DNA of 64,000 bases from Arcobacter suis CECT 7833 (GCF_003544815.1 NZ_CP032100.1:1240001-1304000), one strand, 5' to 3'. Positions 16,981-28,439 are shown, counted from the first letter of the stretch. Notes: generated by a model from the sequence alone, not told the origin. A program made the numbers and translations.

Positions 16981-17022
16981 ATTATAATGAAAAATTAATT
17001 AGAATCTATTGACTTCAATCAA
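16981..17022 (-). promoter_or_regulatory. Cytochrome c promoter with CRP/FNR-type site near -41.5
   Basis: On the minus strand TTGAT-TGAA-GTCAA (plus 17009-17022) differs by one base from the FNR/CRP-type palindrome TTGAT-N4-ATCAA. A TATAAT -10 lies at 16981-16986. If transcription starts about seven bases after it, the palindrome is centred near -41.5, the standard class II activator position. The binding protein is not identified. Confidence 0.5.
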
Positions 17023-17045
17023 TATATCTAATATTTTAAAGAAAA

Positions 17046-17059
17046 TAACCTTTTGGTTA
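17046..17059 (-). terminator. Terminator of the glutamate mutase operon
   Basis: On the minus strand TAACC-AAAA-GGTTA is followed by TTTTCTTT, a short stem with a U-rich tail about 18 bases after the ligase stop codon. Confidence 0.55.
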
Positions 17060-17076
17060 CTCTCTTTTGATTTATT

Positions 17077-18642
17077 TTACTTAGAAGTAAGCTCTTTTTT
17101 TAACTCTTCTTTATTTATTTTATTTTTATCAGAAGGAATTAAAGGCAAAGATTTTTTATAAATAATTTTTGAAGGGATCATATATGAAGCTAAATGATTT
17201 TTTAATTCAAATAAAATTTCACTAGCGCTTAACTCTGATTTTGCACTATAAACTAAAACTATCTCTTCTTCAATTTCTTCATTTTGAATTGAAAAAACAG
17301 CACATTTTTCAATATCTTTTATTTCTCTTTCCACAACTGATTCGATTTCATAAGGATTTACCCTAAATCCTCTTGTTTTAATCATATCATCGTGTCTTGA
17401 AACAAAATAAAAATATCCTTCTTCATCTTTATAAACATAATCACCTGTTTTTACAACAATTTCATCGCTTAATTGACCTTCAAGGTTAATCACATTTTCT
17501 AAGATTTTGATTGATTTAAACCTTTGTTCAGTTACTTGAGGAGCATTCCAAAAACCTTTATAAATATATCCACCTCTATGGATTAATTCTCCTACAACTC
17601 GAGGAGGACATTCACTTCCATTTTCATCAATTACATAAAGTTCAACATCAGGAATTGCTTTTCCAATAGATTCAGGTCTTATTTTAAGCTGAGCTGGGTC
17701 AAGATAAGTTGATCTAAACGCTTCTGTTAATCCATGCATTGAGAAAAATTTTGCATTAGTAAAATATTTTTCAATATCAGCTATCATTTTTGCAGTTACA
17801 TTTCCACCAGAAGAAGTGATAATTCTCACATTTTTTAACAACTCTGCACTTGGAAGTCTATCTTCATCAAACATTTCTGTTATGTTTATTGGCATTATTG
17901 GCAGAACCGTAATTTTGTCGTTTATAATATGATTAAAAAAATCATTTGGTAATACAAATCTGTGAAGTGCTATTGTTGCTCTTTTATAAAGTGAACAAAA
18001 GATTTGATTTAATCCATAATCAAGATTAAATACTAAAAGTCCTGAAATAACATCATCTTGTTCTAATTTTAAGTATTGAGAAACAACACGTGCTGAATCT
18101 ATTAAATTTCTATGAGAAATTACAATACCATTTGGTTTTCCACTTAAACCAAAAGAATAAGTAATAACAGCATTATCATGTCCATTTACATCACAAAAAT
18201 ATGGTTTGTTATAGTATTTATAAATTTCCTCAAAAGATGGTAAATCTTTATGGCTCGTTTCATAAGAGATAATATGACCGTTGAATTTAATTTCTTCGAT
18301 TGATTCAAGTTTAATTTTATCAGTAATGATACATTTTATATCACAATCACTTATTATATATTCAACCTGTTCTGGTTTTAATAGTTTTGTTAGTGGAACT
18401 AAAACATAATTTGTTGAAAGAATTGCCAAAATTGCTATAACTTGGTCTATTCCTTTATTTGAATAAACACCAATTCTGCTACCTTTTGGTAAATCAAGTT
18501 CACTTAAATAATAAGCGATTTGATTTACTTTAGCAAAAAGTTCACTGTAAGTTAGTTTTTCATTTCCAAAAACTAATGCTAATTTTTGTGGGTTTGAGAT
18601 ATTTGCATCTTCTATTAATGTTCTAATACAATTTATTGACAT
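17077..18642 (-). CDS. Adenylate-forming ligase (AMP-dependent synthetase family)
   Basis: 521 residues, the usual size of acyl-CoA synthetases and stand-alone adenylation enzymes. Visible motifs: the ATP loop near residue 160 as SFGLSGKPNGIVISH, LTEAFRSTYL, VKTGDYVYKDEEGYFYFVSRHDDMIKTRGFRVNPYEIE, and the C-terminal PSDKNKINKEEL with the likely catalytic lysine. The ATP loop is atypical because the usual KPKG lysine is asparagine. It is the last gene of the glutamate mutase operon (10-base gap), so it may activate a carboxylate from that pathway, such as methylaspartate or mesaconate. That substrate idea is inference. Confidence 0.75.
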   Translation of the reverse strand: MSINCIRTLIEDANISNPQKLALVFGNEKLTYSELFAKVNQIAYYLSELDLPKGSRIGVYSNKGIDQVIAILAILSTNYVLVPLTKLLKPEQVEYIISDCDIKCIITDKIKLESIEEIKFNGHIISYETSHKDLPSFEEIYKYYNKPYFCDVNGHDNAVITYSFGLSGKPNGIVISHRNLIDSARVVSQYLKLEQDDVISGLLVFNLDYGLNQIFCSLYKRATIALHRFVLPNDFFNHIINDKITVLPIMPINITEMFDEDRLPSAELLKNVRIITSSGGNVTAKMIADIEKYFTNAKFFSMHGLTEAFRSTYLDPAQLKIRPESIGKAIPDVELYVIDENGSECPPRVVGELIHRGGYIYKGFWNAPQVTEQRFKSIKILENVINLEGQLSDEIVVKTGDYVYKDEEGYFYFVSRHDDMIKTRGFRVNPYEIESVVEREIKDIEKCAVFSIQNEEIEEEIVLVYSAKSELSASEILFELKNHLASYMIPSKIIYKKSLPLIPSDKNKINKEELKKELTSK

Positions 18643-18652
18643 TGTTTTCCCC

Positions 18653-19837
18653 TTATTGTTGTGTAATACCTAGTGTCCAAATATCGTAATTTGAATCCAT
18701 GATAATTGATGGATGAATATCTGAATTTAAAATTTTTTTATAAAAAAATGAAATAATATCAACAGACTCATCAAAACTAAGCACTTTTGTAATTCCACCT
18801 GTTAATACAATAGATTTTAGTAGATTTAACTTTAATTTTATATATAAAGGATGAGCTTCACTAACTTTGTATAAAACTAAAAAAATTGCTAATTGCATTA
18901 AAATTCTTAATGATTTTGGTGAATCTTCATTAAAAATATTTTCTGTAACTTTTAAGTGAGCTAATAATTCATAAACAAATTCATTGTTTTTAGCTGCAAA
19001 TATTAAAGACTCTTTTGATTTAAAAACACCAAGTTTTTTGAAAACTAATCTATCATATTCATTTTCAGTTACCATATTATCATCAGATAAATCTTTAGAG
19101 TAGTGAATATCAGTTGTCGCTCCACCAATATCTATTAAAATAAATGGATTTACAACTGCAAATTTACTATCTATAAAAGGTAAAGTTTTATTTACGATAT
19201 ATGGAGTTGAGAATATTTGATTTGAAGTTAAATCATATAGATGTTTAATATCTTCTTTTCCTTCAATATCAGCTTGATAAAGGTTTGTCAAATAGTTTTT
19301 TAAAGGCTCTTCAACAACATGAAGTTTGTTGTTTATGATATTTTCAACAACTACTAAATTTTGAATATTATCTTTTAAAAATTCAGCATCTTGACAAGAT
19401 CCAGCAAATACGATATTTGAAAATCTTAAATTTCCTAAATAGTTAAATAATTTTTCATCAAATACATTATTTACACTATTAATTCCACCAACAACAATTA
19501 CCACATCAATTAAATCACTTGGAATTGATGTAGTTTCAATATCTTGATATAAAACTGTATTAATAATATTTATTCCAGAATTATATGCAATATTTGTAGC
19601 AAATTTTAGTGAAAAAGAGTTAGTAATTCCAATAATTAAAGTTGTTAATCCACCATTTGCAGATGAACAAATAAATACTTCATCTTTTTTAAATTTTGAG
19701 ATAGTATCAGAACATTTTGATAATAAATCATCATAAATATCTTTATTAAAATCCCTAAAATGTTGCTCAACTTGGTTGTTAGCACAAACTTTAAAATATG
19801 TACTTCCAACATCTATTAATAATTTATTTTGGCTCAT
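18653..19837 (-). CDS. glmL: Glutamate mutase accessory protein GlmL/MutL (ASKHA fold)
   Basis: 394 residues. It has the two ASKHA-type phosphate loops: LLIDVGSTYFKVCANN at the N-terminus and ILIDIGGATTDIHYS in the middle, plus SANGGLTTLIIG. GlmL/MutL proteins are thought to reactivate or assemble the cobalamin-dependent glutamate mutase at the cost of ATP. It is somewhat shorter than the clostridial form. Its start overlaps the end of glmE by four bases, so the subunit genes are translationally coupled. Confidence 0.82.
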   Translation of the reverse strand: MSQNKLLIDVGSTYFKVCANNQVEQHFRDFNKDIYDDLLSKCSDTISKFKKDEVFICSSANGGLTTLIIGITNSFSLKFATNIAYNSGINIINTVLYQDIETTSIPSDLIDVVIVVGGINSVNNVFDEKLFNYLGNLRFSNIVFAGSCQDAEFLKDNIQNLVVVENIINNKLHVVEEPLKNYLTNLYQADIEGKEDIKHLYDLTSNQIFSTPYIVNKTLPFIDSKFAVVNPFILIDIGGATTDIHYSKDLSDDNMVTENEYDRLVFKKLGVFKSKESLIFAAKNNEFVYELLAHLKVTENIFNEDSPKSLRILMQLAIFLVLYKVSEAHPLYIKLKLNLLKSIVLTGGITKVLSFDESVDIISFFYKKILNSDIHPSIIMDSNYDIWTLGITQQ

Positions 19838-21198
19838 TGCATAATTCCTATATCATGGATAATATCATTTACTATTGATGAAGCATCTTTGTTTAAGTCA
19901 CATTGAGCTTTTTCATATTCAAAACATCTATCACTAATTGGAAGATTTCCTTTTTTGATGATTCTAATGTTTTTATTTTTATCTCTTACAGTTACAACTT
20001 CATTATGGTTAATAATATGTGGAGAGTATGGAACATCGATAATTCCTGATTTAATAGAGTTAAATACTTTTCTCCATAAAGTGTCAGCTTTGTCATTAAA
20101 TACAGCTTCCATAATTGACATTACTTCACTAGTTACTATCTCTTCTTCTTGTTCATCTGAAATATTTGGAATACCTTGTAACATTCTTAATGTATATTGT
20201 GTATTTGCAACAGTTTTTGCATTTGATTCACGTGTAGGAATACCAAAAGCTTCATCTCTTGTTTTTGTGATGATTTTATCTGCTCGCACCATTGAAGCAA
20301 TTACAGTTGAAGTGTTGATTAGTGATTCTGAAAAATCTTTATTTGATGGAAATGCTCCCATCCATTGATGATATACAAGATTTATCATTGCATCACCACA
20401 ACCAATTTGTTCTGCATAGTGTTTTGCCATTTTTCTTAAAACATTTGCAGTTACAATATCTTGAATCATAGAACCTGTTTGTGAAAATGAAACAGAGAAT
20501 GATTTAACTCCCTCTTCAAGTGATAAAAGCATTTCACAAATTTGAATAACAATAGTAATACAAGGTGGCACTAATGTTGCTGTTAATGGACCAAAAGATT
20601 CTCTATTTATTGGTTCATTTAATTTTGAGTAGTTTGCACAAATTCTTTCTACATATTTCCAATACATAAACGCTTTATCTAATGGAAAGTTTTTAGAGTA
20701 GGGTAAAAGGTAAGTAATTGGACCACCTTCAATTTCAAAAATTCCAGAAGCCAATGCTGTCTCAATTAAAAGCCTAGCATCTGGAGTTCCATGTCTCAAT
20801 GAAATTGGTTTATCAAAGTGAGTCATCATTTTTCTAGATGTTCTATATCCATGATTTACAAGTGGGTAACCATTTAACATATCAACTTCATTTTCTTCTG
20901 AAAGTTTTAGCATTTTTGCACTTGTTGCGTAGTCATTTAATCTTGTATTTGAATCAATTGTACAAGGCAATACATCTACATTTGCATCAACAAAAAACTC
21001 ATAAAGTGAAAACATTTTTTTATAAGTAGGAAATCCACCACGTGGCTGAACTAACATCTTTTTTTTGTTTTTAAAATGGTGTGAAATAAATAGGTTTTTA
21101 GAAGCGCCTTTTATAAACTCTTCAATCTCTGCAAAATCAAAATTATCTGCGTATTTATTTTGAACAATGATATTTCTTTCTTCTTGAAGTAAACTCAT
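19834..21198 (-). CDS. glmE: Glutamate mutase epsilon subunit (methylaspartate mutase)
   Basis: Catalytic TIM-barrel subunit of the adenosylcobalamin-dependent isomerisation of L-glutamate to (2S,3S)-3-methylaspartate. 454 residues against about 480 in Clostridium. The glutamate-binding residues known from C. cochlearium (Arg66, Arg100, Arg149, Glu171, Tyr177, Tyr181) fit R53 (QPRGG), R86 (NTRLND), R135 (LRHGTPD), E157, Y163 and Y167 (EGGPITYLLPY) with a constant offset of 13-14, so glutamate is the probable substrate. It overlaps glmS and glmL by four bases each. The order glmS-glmE-glmL differs from the clostridial glmS-glmL-glmE. Confidence 0.9.
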   Translation of the reverse strand: MSLLQEERNIIVQNKYADNFDFAEIEEFIKGASKNLFISHHFKNKKKMLVQPRGGFPTYKKMFSLYEFFVDANVDVLPCTIDSNTRLNDYATSAKMLKLSEENEVDMLNGYPLVNHGYRTSRKMMTHFDKPISLRHGTPDARLLIETALASGIFEIEGGPITYLLPYSKNFPLDKAFMYWKYVERICANYSKLNEPINRESFGPLTATLVPPCITIVIQICEMLLSLEEGVKSFSVSFSQTGSMIQDIVTANVLRKMAKHYAEQIGCGDAMINLVYHQWMGAFPSNKDFSESLINTSTVIASMVRADKIITKTRDEAFGIPTRESNAKTVANTQYTLRMLQGIPNISDEQEEEIVTSEVMSIMEAVFNDKADTLWRKVFNSIKSGIIDVPYSPHIINHNEVVTVRDKNKNIRIIKKGNLPISDRCFEYEKAQCDLNKDASSIVNDIIHDIGIMQ

Positions 21199-21602
21199 TT
21201 TTTCTCCTTCAAGTATTTTTCTAATTCATCAAGTCCTGTATTTAAATCAACTTGGTGGAAAACTAAATCAAATCCGTAGTTTTTGAACTTTGGTACAATA
21301 ACGCTAGCATCACCTTCACCAACAGCTAAGTTTCCACCTAACATAAATACAACATCTTTTAAATTTTTGTATTTTGATTTTAATATTGGTAAATCTCTAC
21401 ACCATCCTTCAGCTTCACCATTTAGTGAAGAAATAAGTAAAACGTCAGCATTTGTTTCAATAACTGCATCAATAAACTCTTCTAGGTATGTATTAACACC
21501 TAAATTAAATACTTCAAATCCTCTTGCTTGTAGTGATATATCAATAAGTCTATTTGCAACCACATGTATATCGTTACCAACTACGCCTGTAACTACTTTC
21601 AT
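21195..21602 (-). CDS. glmS: Glutamate mutase sigma subunit (cobalamin-binding)
   Basis: 135-residue B12-binding flavodoxin-like domain. It carries the base-off motif as GNDIHVVANRL (D-x-H with the cobalt-ligating histidine; the usual glycine two residues later is alanine), then LISSLNGEAEG and FMLGGNLAVGEGD, which match the S-x-L and GG elements of the family. It pairs with GlmE to bind the cofactor between them. First gene of the operon, with its ATG behind TTTAGG. No cobalamin riboswitch is visible in the 91-base gap upstream. Confidence 0.9.
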   Translation of the reverse strand: MKVVTGVVGNDIHVVANRLIDISLQARGFEVFNLGVNTYLEEFIDAVIETNADVLLISSLNGEAEGWCRDLPILKSKYKNLKDVVFMLGGNLAVGEGDASVIVPKFKNYGFDLVFHQVDLNTGLDELEKYLKEKK

Positions 21603-21693
21603 ATTTTCAACCTAAATTTTTATTAGTTTTTTGTCCGTAAAGGGCGCAATTCTATCTAAAATTTAGTAAAAAATAAATTAGTAATATTATTTA

Positions 21694-21972
21694 TTAGCTA
21701 TTCATTTTTCCAATAGCACAAGAAACAAAACTTTTTGCTGTTGTTGTTGCTTTTTGTAAACCACTTAATTCATCAGTTGAAAGGGGATAACCTAAACTTC
21801 TTAGTTTTAGTTTTAATGCTTCTTTTTGCTCATCTTTTACGTCAAGTGTAATTTGTCTAGGCATTACATCAAGATTTACTTCAACTTCTCCAAACTCTTC
21901 TTTTAGTGATTTTGTAAGTGTACTTGCACAACCACCACATTTTACATTTAGAACTTCAAATATTTGTTTCAT
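21694..21972 (-). CDS. Heavy-metal-associated (HMA) domain protein
   Basis: 92 residues. An HMA fold begins IFEVLNVKCGGCASTLTKSL, with the metal-binding CGGC pair, and continues VEVNLDVMPRQITLDV and LKLRSLGYPLS. Such small proteins carry copper(I) or other soft metals. The last 20 residues (KATTTAKSFVSCAIGKMNS) extend beyond the domain and hold a third cysteine. AAAAAGGAAAA gives a good ribosome binding site. It lies between icd and the glutamate mutase operon on the same strand. No linked transporter is in view. Confidence 0.82.
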   Translation of the reverse strand: MKQIFEVLNVKCGGCASTLTKSLKEEFGEVEVNLDVMPRQITLDVKDEQKEALKLKLRSLGYPLSTDELSGLQKATTTAKSFVSCAIGKMNS

Positions 21973-22085
21973 GATTTTTCCTTTTTTATAATTTAATATA
22001 TTTTTATTAGAGATTATAACAGTTTAGCTCTTAGCTTTTATTTTTAATTGGGGAAAGTTTTATATTTGAGAGGAAAGTTAAGAAA

Positions 22086-22108
22086 AAGAGAAGAAAAAAT
22101 CTTCCCTT
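22086..22108 (-). terminator. Terminator after icd
   Basis: On the minus strand AAAGGGAAGA and TCTTCTCTTT form a stem with one mismatch, and T-rich sequence at the 3' side. It lies just after the icd stop codon. Confidence 0.5.
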
Positions 22109-22123
22109 TTTAAGTAGATAAAA

Positions 22124-24379
<2,256 letters not shown>

Positions 24380-24403
24380 TTGAAAGTTCCATATATTTGG
24401 AAT

Positions 24404-24432
24404 GTGAAAATTTGATTGTTTCAAATTTTCAC
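24404..24432 (-). terminator. Terminator-like hairpin after mltG
   Basis: Perfect 12-bp stem GTGAAAATTTGA (24404-24415) with TCAAATTTTCAC (24421-24432) and a 5-nt loop, between the mltG stop and the icd promoter. Confidence 0.6.
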
Positions 24433-24437
24433 AAGTT

Positions 24438-25559
24438 TTAGTTTATATTATTAAATAAGTCTTTAATAGATACGGGTTTTTGTTTTGTAATATCAGTTTT
24501 CATAATATTTTCAGCTTCAGCATCAATTTGTGTTTCATCCACTTTTTCTTTTGTATAAGTTTTTTCAACACCAATATTTGCTCTTATATTTGCTTGATGT
24601 GTTTCAAAAGTTACTGCAAATTTATGAAGTCCAGTTTTATTTTCTCTTACAAAATACAAATAATCACTTTTTACAGGAAAAATTGCTGCTTTAATAGCTT
24701 CTAAACTTACTGCACAAACTGGATCTTTTGGAAGACCAACTATTTTGTAAGTGTTGTAAGTAGTATTATCATCTCTAATTCTTTCTGCTGTAACTACTTC
24801 ATTTGAATATATACCATAGTTTAAAGTTCCATCCATTTGAAGTTTCATACCTTTTTTAAGTCTATTATGTACAACACTTGAAACAATAGGCATTTCATTT
24901 GTTGTTGCTGCTTCTTTTTGTATAACAGAAGCCAAACTTAAATAATTGAACCATTTTCTTTTATCATAATATCCAAATATTTTTTTAGAGAATTCTTCAT
25001 ATTTTTTATTTGTTTGAGAAAATAGATAAAAAATCATATAATCTTCTCTCATTCCAAGTGGTAAAGAATAAGTCTCTGCCAATATATTTCCATCAGCTTT
25101 ATAAGCATATTGATTATATAACTCAGTTAATTTTTCTTCTGATAAATTAAATTCTAATGCCAACCTTTTTAGGAAAACATAATAAGTTTCTCCAGGAATT
25201 AAAGTAATATTTTTAAGTGCAGCCTTTGACGTAATTAATTTATAAATAAAATCCATTCTGGTTAATCTATTTTGATTAATATCTATCCAACCACTTTGAA
25301 CATAACCTAATGATTTTATTACTAATTCGTCAACAATGCCCATCTCAAAGCCATTTTTATTTAAGTATGATATAATATGACTAGTACTGCCTTTAGGAAT
25401 GAATAATATTTTCGTTGAATTAATCGGCATCGTTACATAAAATAATACAGCAATCAAACAAACAAGGACAAAATCAATAATGTTGAAGATGATTAAACCT
25501 ATTTTTCTCTTTTTCTTTTTAATAATAATTTCACTTTTTTCATTTTTGTATTCAGGCAT
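24438..25559 (-). CDS. mltG: Endolytic transglycosylase MltG (YceG family)
   Basis: Cleaves nascent peptidoglycan strands at the inner membrane and so sets glycan length. 373 residues. A lysine-rich cytoplasmic tail (IIIKKKKRK) precedes one transmembrane helix (GLIIFNIIDFVLVCLIAVLFYV) and the YceG domain, with the catalytic glutamate in LASVIQKEAAT and GMKLQMDGTLNYGIY, NTYKIVGLPKDPVCAVSLEAIKAA and DYLYFV. The ATG at 25559 is required, since later in-frame starts would remove the membrane anchor. Its first 80 bases lie antisense to the start of the AsmA-like gene. Confidence 0.9.
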   Translation of the reverse strand: MPEYKNEKSEIIIKKKKRKIGLIIFNIIDFVLVCLIAVLFYVTMPINSTKILFIPKGSTSHIISYLNKNGFEMGIVDELVIKSLGYVQSGWIDINQNRLTRMDFIYKLITSKAALKNITLIPGETYYVFLKRLALEFNLSEEKLTELYNQYAYKADGNILAETYSLPLGMREDYMIFYLFSQTNKKYEEFSKKIFGYYDKRKWFNYLSLASVIQKEAATTNEMPIVSSVVHNRLKKGMKLQMDGTLNYGIYSNEVVTAERIRDDNTTYNTYKIVGLPKDPVCAVSLEAIKAAIFPVKSDYLYFVRENKTGLHKFAVTFETHQANIRANIGVEKTYTKEKVDETQIDAEAENIMKTDITKQKPVSIKDLFNNIN

Positions 25560-28428
25560 AAAAATAGACTCTTTTTCTTTTTCAAATATTTTTGTTTCGC
25601 AATTCTATATTAAAATTGATAAAAAACTTATTTTAGATATTGATTATATCGAATATAAATCAGAAAAAGCAAAGACAAGCAACTCTTTTGAAGAGTTAAA
25701 AAACAGTATTGAATTGCTTCCGAAAGTTTTAAATTTTTTCCAAAAAATAAAAATAAATAAATTAAAAATAGATGATAATGAGTTTGAAATAATTTTAAAT
25801 GATGAGATTTTATATTTAGATAATAAATATATAAACATTGCTTCAAAAATTGACAAAATATCGAATCAAGTGGTATTCGAACTCTATTCTTTGTATCTAA
25901 AAGACCTAGATTTTTTATTTGATGGAAAAGTTAAAATTGATTATTTTAATGAAAAATTAAATTATTATGGAAATTTTTATTATGAAAATTTACAAAGTAA
26001 TATCAATGTAGAAATGAATAAAAAAATAGCTAAATTTTATTTGGTAAGTCAGCCTTTTAAAAGTTTGAAATTTCTTAAAAATTTTTTACATTTAGATCCT
26101 ATTGCTGAATCATGGATGTATGATAATGTACAAGGTGATATAAAAATTGAAGGATTATATGCAGAATATGATTTAGAAAATAATCATATAATTGAAGATT
26201 CAATTAGTGGTAGAGCACAAATAAAAGATGCAAAAATTAGATTTCATAATAATGTTGATGTTGTAAATACAAAAAGTTTAGATATATCTTTTTATAAAGA
26301 TAGATTACATTTTGATTTAATAGAACCAATGTTTAAAGAAAAAAGTTTAGATGGAAGTTTTGTAACAATTCATAATTTAACTAGCGAAAAAAATGGACAA
26401 GTTGATGTTTTTTTAAAAACTAATAGCAAATTAGATAAAGATATTTTAGACATATTAAAAGCTTATGATATAACTCTTCCAATTACCCAAAAAAGTGGGA
26501 ATACCCAAGCTTCATTACTTATGAAATTTCCTTACGAAGAGTCAAAAAAGATGTCAACATATGGTGAATTTTTCTTAAATGATGCTCAAATGCGTATAAA
26601 TGATTTTGAATTTGAGAGCAAAAATGCAGAAGTTATTTTAGATGATTCCCTTATAAAAATAAAAAATAGTGATTTTAAATATAAAGATATGATTAATGCA
26701 ACACTAAATCTTGTTCTTGATACAAAAACTTTAAAATCTCAAGGTGATGCTACAATAAAATCTTTTTTAATAAAAGATGAAAATGAAAGTTTTGTTGAAA
26801 TAAAAGATAAAAAAACAGCAATTGATTTGGATTTTAATAATGAAGTTAATATTTCATTAAAAGATTTAGGAACACATATAAAGGTTTCTGATTTAATATA
26901 TGTTAATATCAATGATTTATCAAAAATTTATCCATATTCAAAACTTTTAAAAGATAATTCAATTAAAGAAGGACATATTGCTTTACAAATAAAAGATGAA
27001 AAAAATATCAGTTTTGAAGCTTTAATAAAAGGTATGAATTTGCCAATTCAAAAAGATGAAAGAAATATTGATTCTTTAGAAATTAACGGAAAAATAGAAA
27101 ATGGAAAAACAAATATTTCTTCAAAAGATGGAAATATTAAAATTGAAATTGATGATAAATTAAATATATATTTACAAAATTTAGATGTTATTTTAGATAA
27201 TAAAAAAATAGAAAAAGGTAATTTAAAACAAGAAATAATTATAAACTTATTTAACACTAAATTAAAAATGGATGCAGATATTTATTATTTAGAAAATGCA
27301 AAAATTTCTATAAAAAATAGTGGCATTGATTTTGAAGCTGATGTTAAAGATCTTACTTTACCAATTAAAAAAAATAACGATAAAATTGAAAAATTAACTC
27401 TAATTGGAAGTATAAAAGATGACATAACTTCTATTAAAACAAAAAATCAAGATTTAGTTTTAGAATTAAAGAATGATTCAGTTTCTTTGTATGTAGATGG
27501 TTATAATTTACATTATACAAGTGCTGATAGTGAAAAAATTGAAAAAATTAAATATAAAAAAGTTGATATAAAAGGTAAAAATTCAATCATCCTTTATAAT
27601 GAAACAAATAAACTTTTAGCAGATGATTTTGTAGTTAGAATTAGAGAAGATAGTAAGTTTATTAGTTTGGATTATAAAGAAACGAGCATTACATTTAAAG
27701 AATCAAAAGATAAAAAAATAGATATTTTTTCAAATAATGTTAGTGATGAATTTGTAAATGCAATTTTAGGTAAACATATTTTTAATGGCGGAAATTTGAT
27801 GTTTTATGCAAGCGGTTATAAAAATAATCTAAATGGAAAGTTTATAATTGAAAATAGTAATGTTGAGGGTTTAACCATACTGAATAATCTTTTATTATTT
27901 ATTCAAACTTCACCTGCGCTTATAAATCCTTTATTAGCTATTCCAGCTGTTGTTGGAATGGCTACAAACTCAGGGTTTAATCTTTTGGCATATAATATTA
28001 TTGATGGTACGATAGATTTTAATTATGATAAAGATGCAGAGTTATTATATATTAAAAAATTAATTACAGTTGGAAATGGTATCGATTTTGATGGAAGTGG
28101 AATAGTTGATTTAAAAAATTTTACTATTGATTCAAATATTAAACTTATATTTTTTAAAGATTATTCAAAAATAGTTGGAATGATTCCTGTGGTAAATTAT
28201 GTTTTATTGGGAAACAATAATAGAGTTGAAACAGAAGTTAATTTAAAAGGTAGTTTAGACAATCCTGAAATATCAACAAATCTTACTAAAGATACGATAA
28301 ATATACCTATGAATATAGGTAAAAGAATATTCAATTCACCATCTATGATTTTTGATTTTATAAGAGGAATAGATACATTAGAGGATGAAGAAATCAAAAA
28401 AAACCAAATAAATAAGCCCTTAAGATAA
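25480..28428 (+). CDS. Large AsmA-like envelope protein
   Basis: 982 residues. An N-terminal anchor (MLKMIKPIFLFFFLIIISLFSFLY) is followed by a long periplasmic beta-rich repeat region (VDIKGKN, LPIKKNNDKIEKLTLIG and similar units recur), and a C-terminal domain with FINGGNLMFYASG-like NGGNLMFYASGY, LTILNNLL, FDGSGIVDLKNFTID and VNLKGSLDNPEIS, the AsmA-like/DUF3971 tail. Such proteins bridge the periplasm and are thought to move phospholipids to the outer membrane. A second ATG at 25489 is also possible. It overlaps mltG head to head by 80 bases. Confidence 0.8.
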   Translation: MLKMIKPIFLFFFLIIISLFSFLYSGIKIDSFSFSNIFVSQFYIKIDKKLILDIDYIEYKSEKAKTSNSFEELKNSIELLPKVLNFFQKIKINKLKIDDNEFEIILNDEILYLDNKYINIASKIDKISNQVVFELYSLYLKDLDFLFDGKVKIDYFNEKLNYYGNFYYENLQSNINVEMNKKIAKFYLVSQPFKSLKFLKNFLHLDPIAESWMYDNVQGDIKIEGLYAEYDLENNHIIEDSISGRAQIKDAKIRFHNNVDVVNTKSLDISFYKDRLHFDLIEPMFKEKSLDGSFVTIHNLTSEKNGQVDVFLKTNSKLDKDILDILKAYDITLPITQKSGNTQASLLMKFPYEESKKMSTYGEFFLNDAQMRINDFEFESKNAEVILDDSLIKIKNSDFKYKDMINATLNLVLDTKTLKSQGDATIKSFLIKDENESFVEIKDKKTAIDLDFNNEVNISLKDLGTHIKVSDLIYVNINDLSKIYPYSKLLKDNSIKEGHIALQIKDEKNISFEALIKGMNLPIQKDERNIDSLEINGKIENGKTNISSKDGNIKIEIDDKLNIYLQNLDVILDNKKIEKGNLKQEIIINLFNTKLKMDADIYYLENAKISIKNSGIDFEADVKDLTLPIKKNNDKIEKLTLIGSIKDDITSIKTKNQDLVLELKNDSVSLYVDGYNLHYTSADSEKIEKIKYKKVDIKGKNSIILYNETNKLLADDFVVRIREDSKFISLDYKETSITFKESKDKKIDIFSNNVSDEFVNAILGKHIFNGGNLMFYASGYKNNLNGKFIIENSNVEGLTILNNLLLFIQTSPALINPLLAIPAVVGMATNSGFNLLAYNIIDGTIDFNYDKDAELLYIKKLITVGNGIDFDGSGIVDLKNFTIDSNIKLIFFKDYSKIVGMIPVVNYVLLGNNNRVETEVNLKGSLDNPEISTNLTKDTINIPMNIGKRIFNSPSMIFDFIRGIDTLEDEEIKKNQINKPLR

Positions 28429-28439
28429 AAGGCTTATTT
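28410..28439. terminator. Bidirectional terminator
   Basis: 9-bp stem AAATAAGCC (28410-28418) with GGCTTATTT (28431-28439). It covers the stop codon of the AsmA-like gene and reaches the stop of the convergent permease gene. Confidence 0.65.

Noticed and set aside
21603-21693. Cobalamin riboswitch before glmS
   Set aside because: The gap is only 91 bases and contains no B12-box-like conserved segments.
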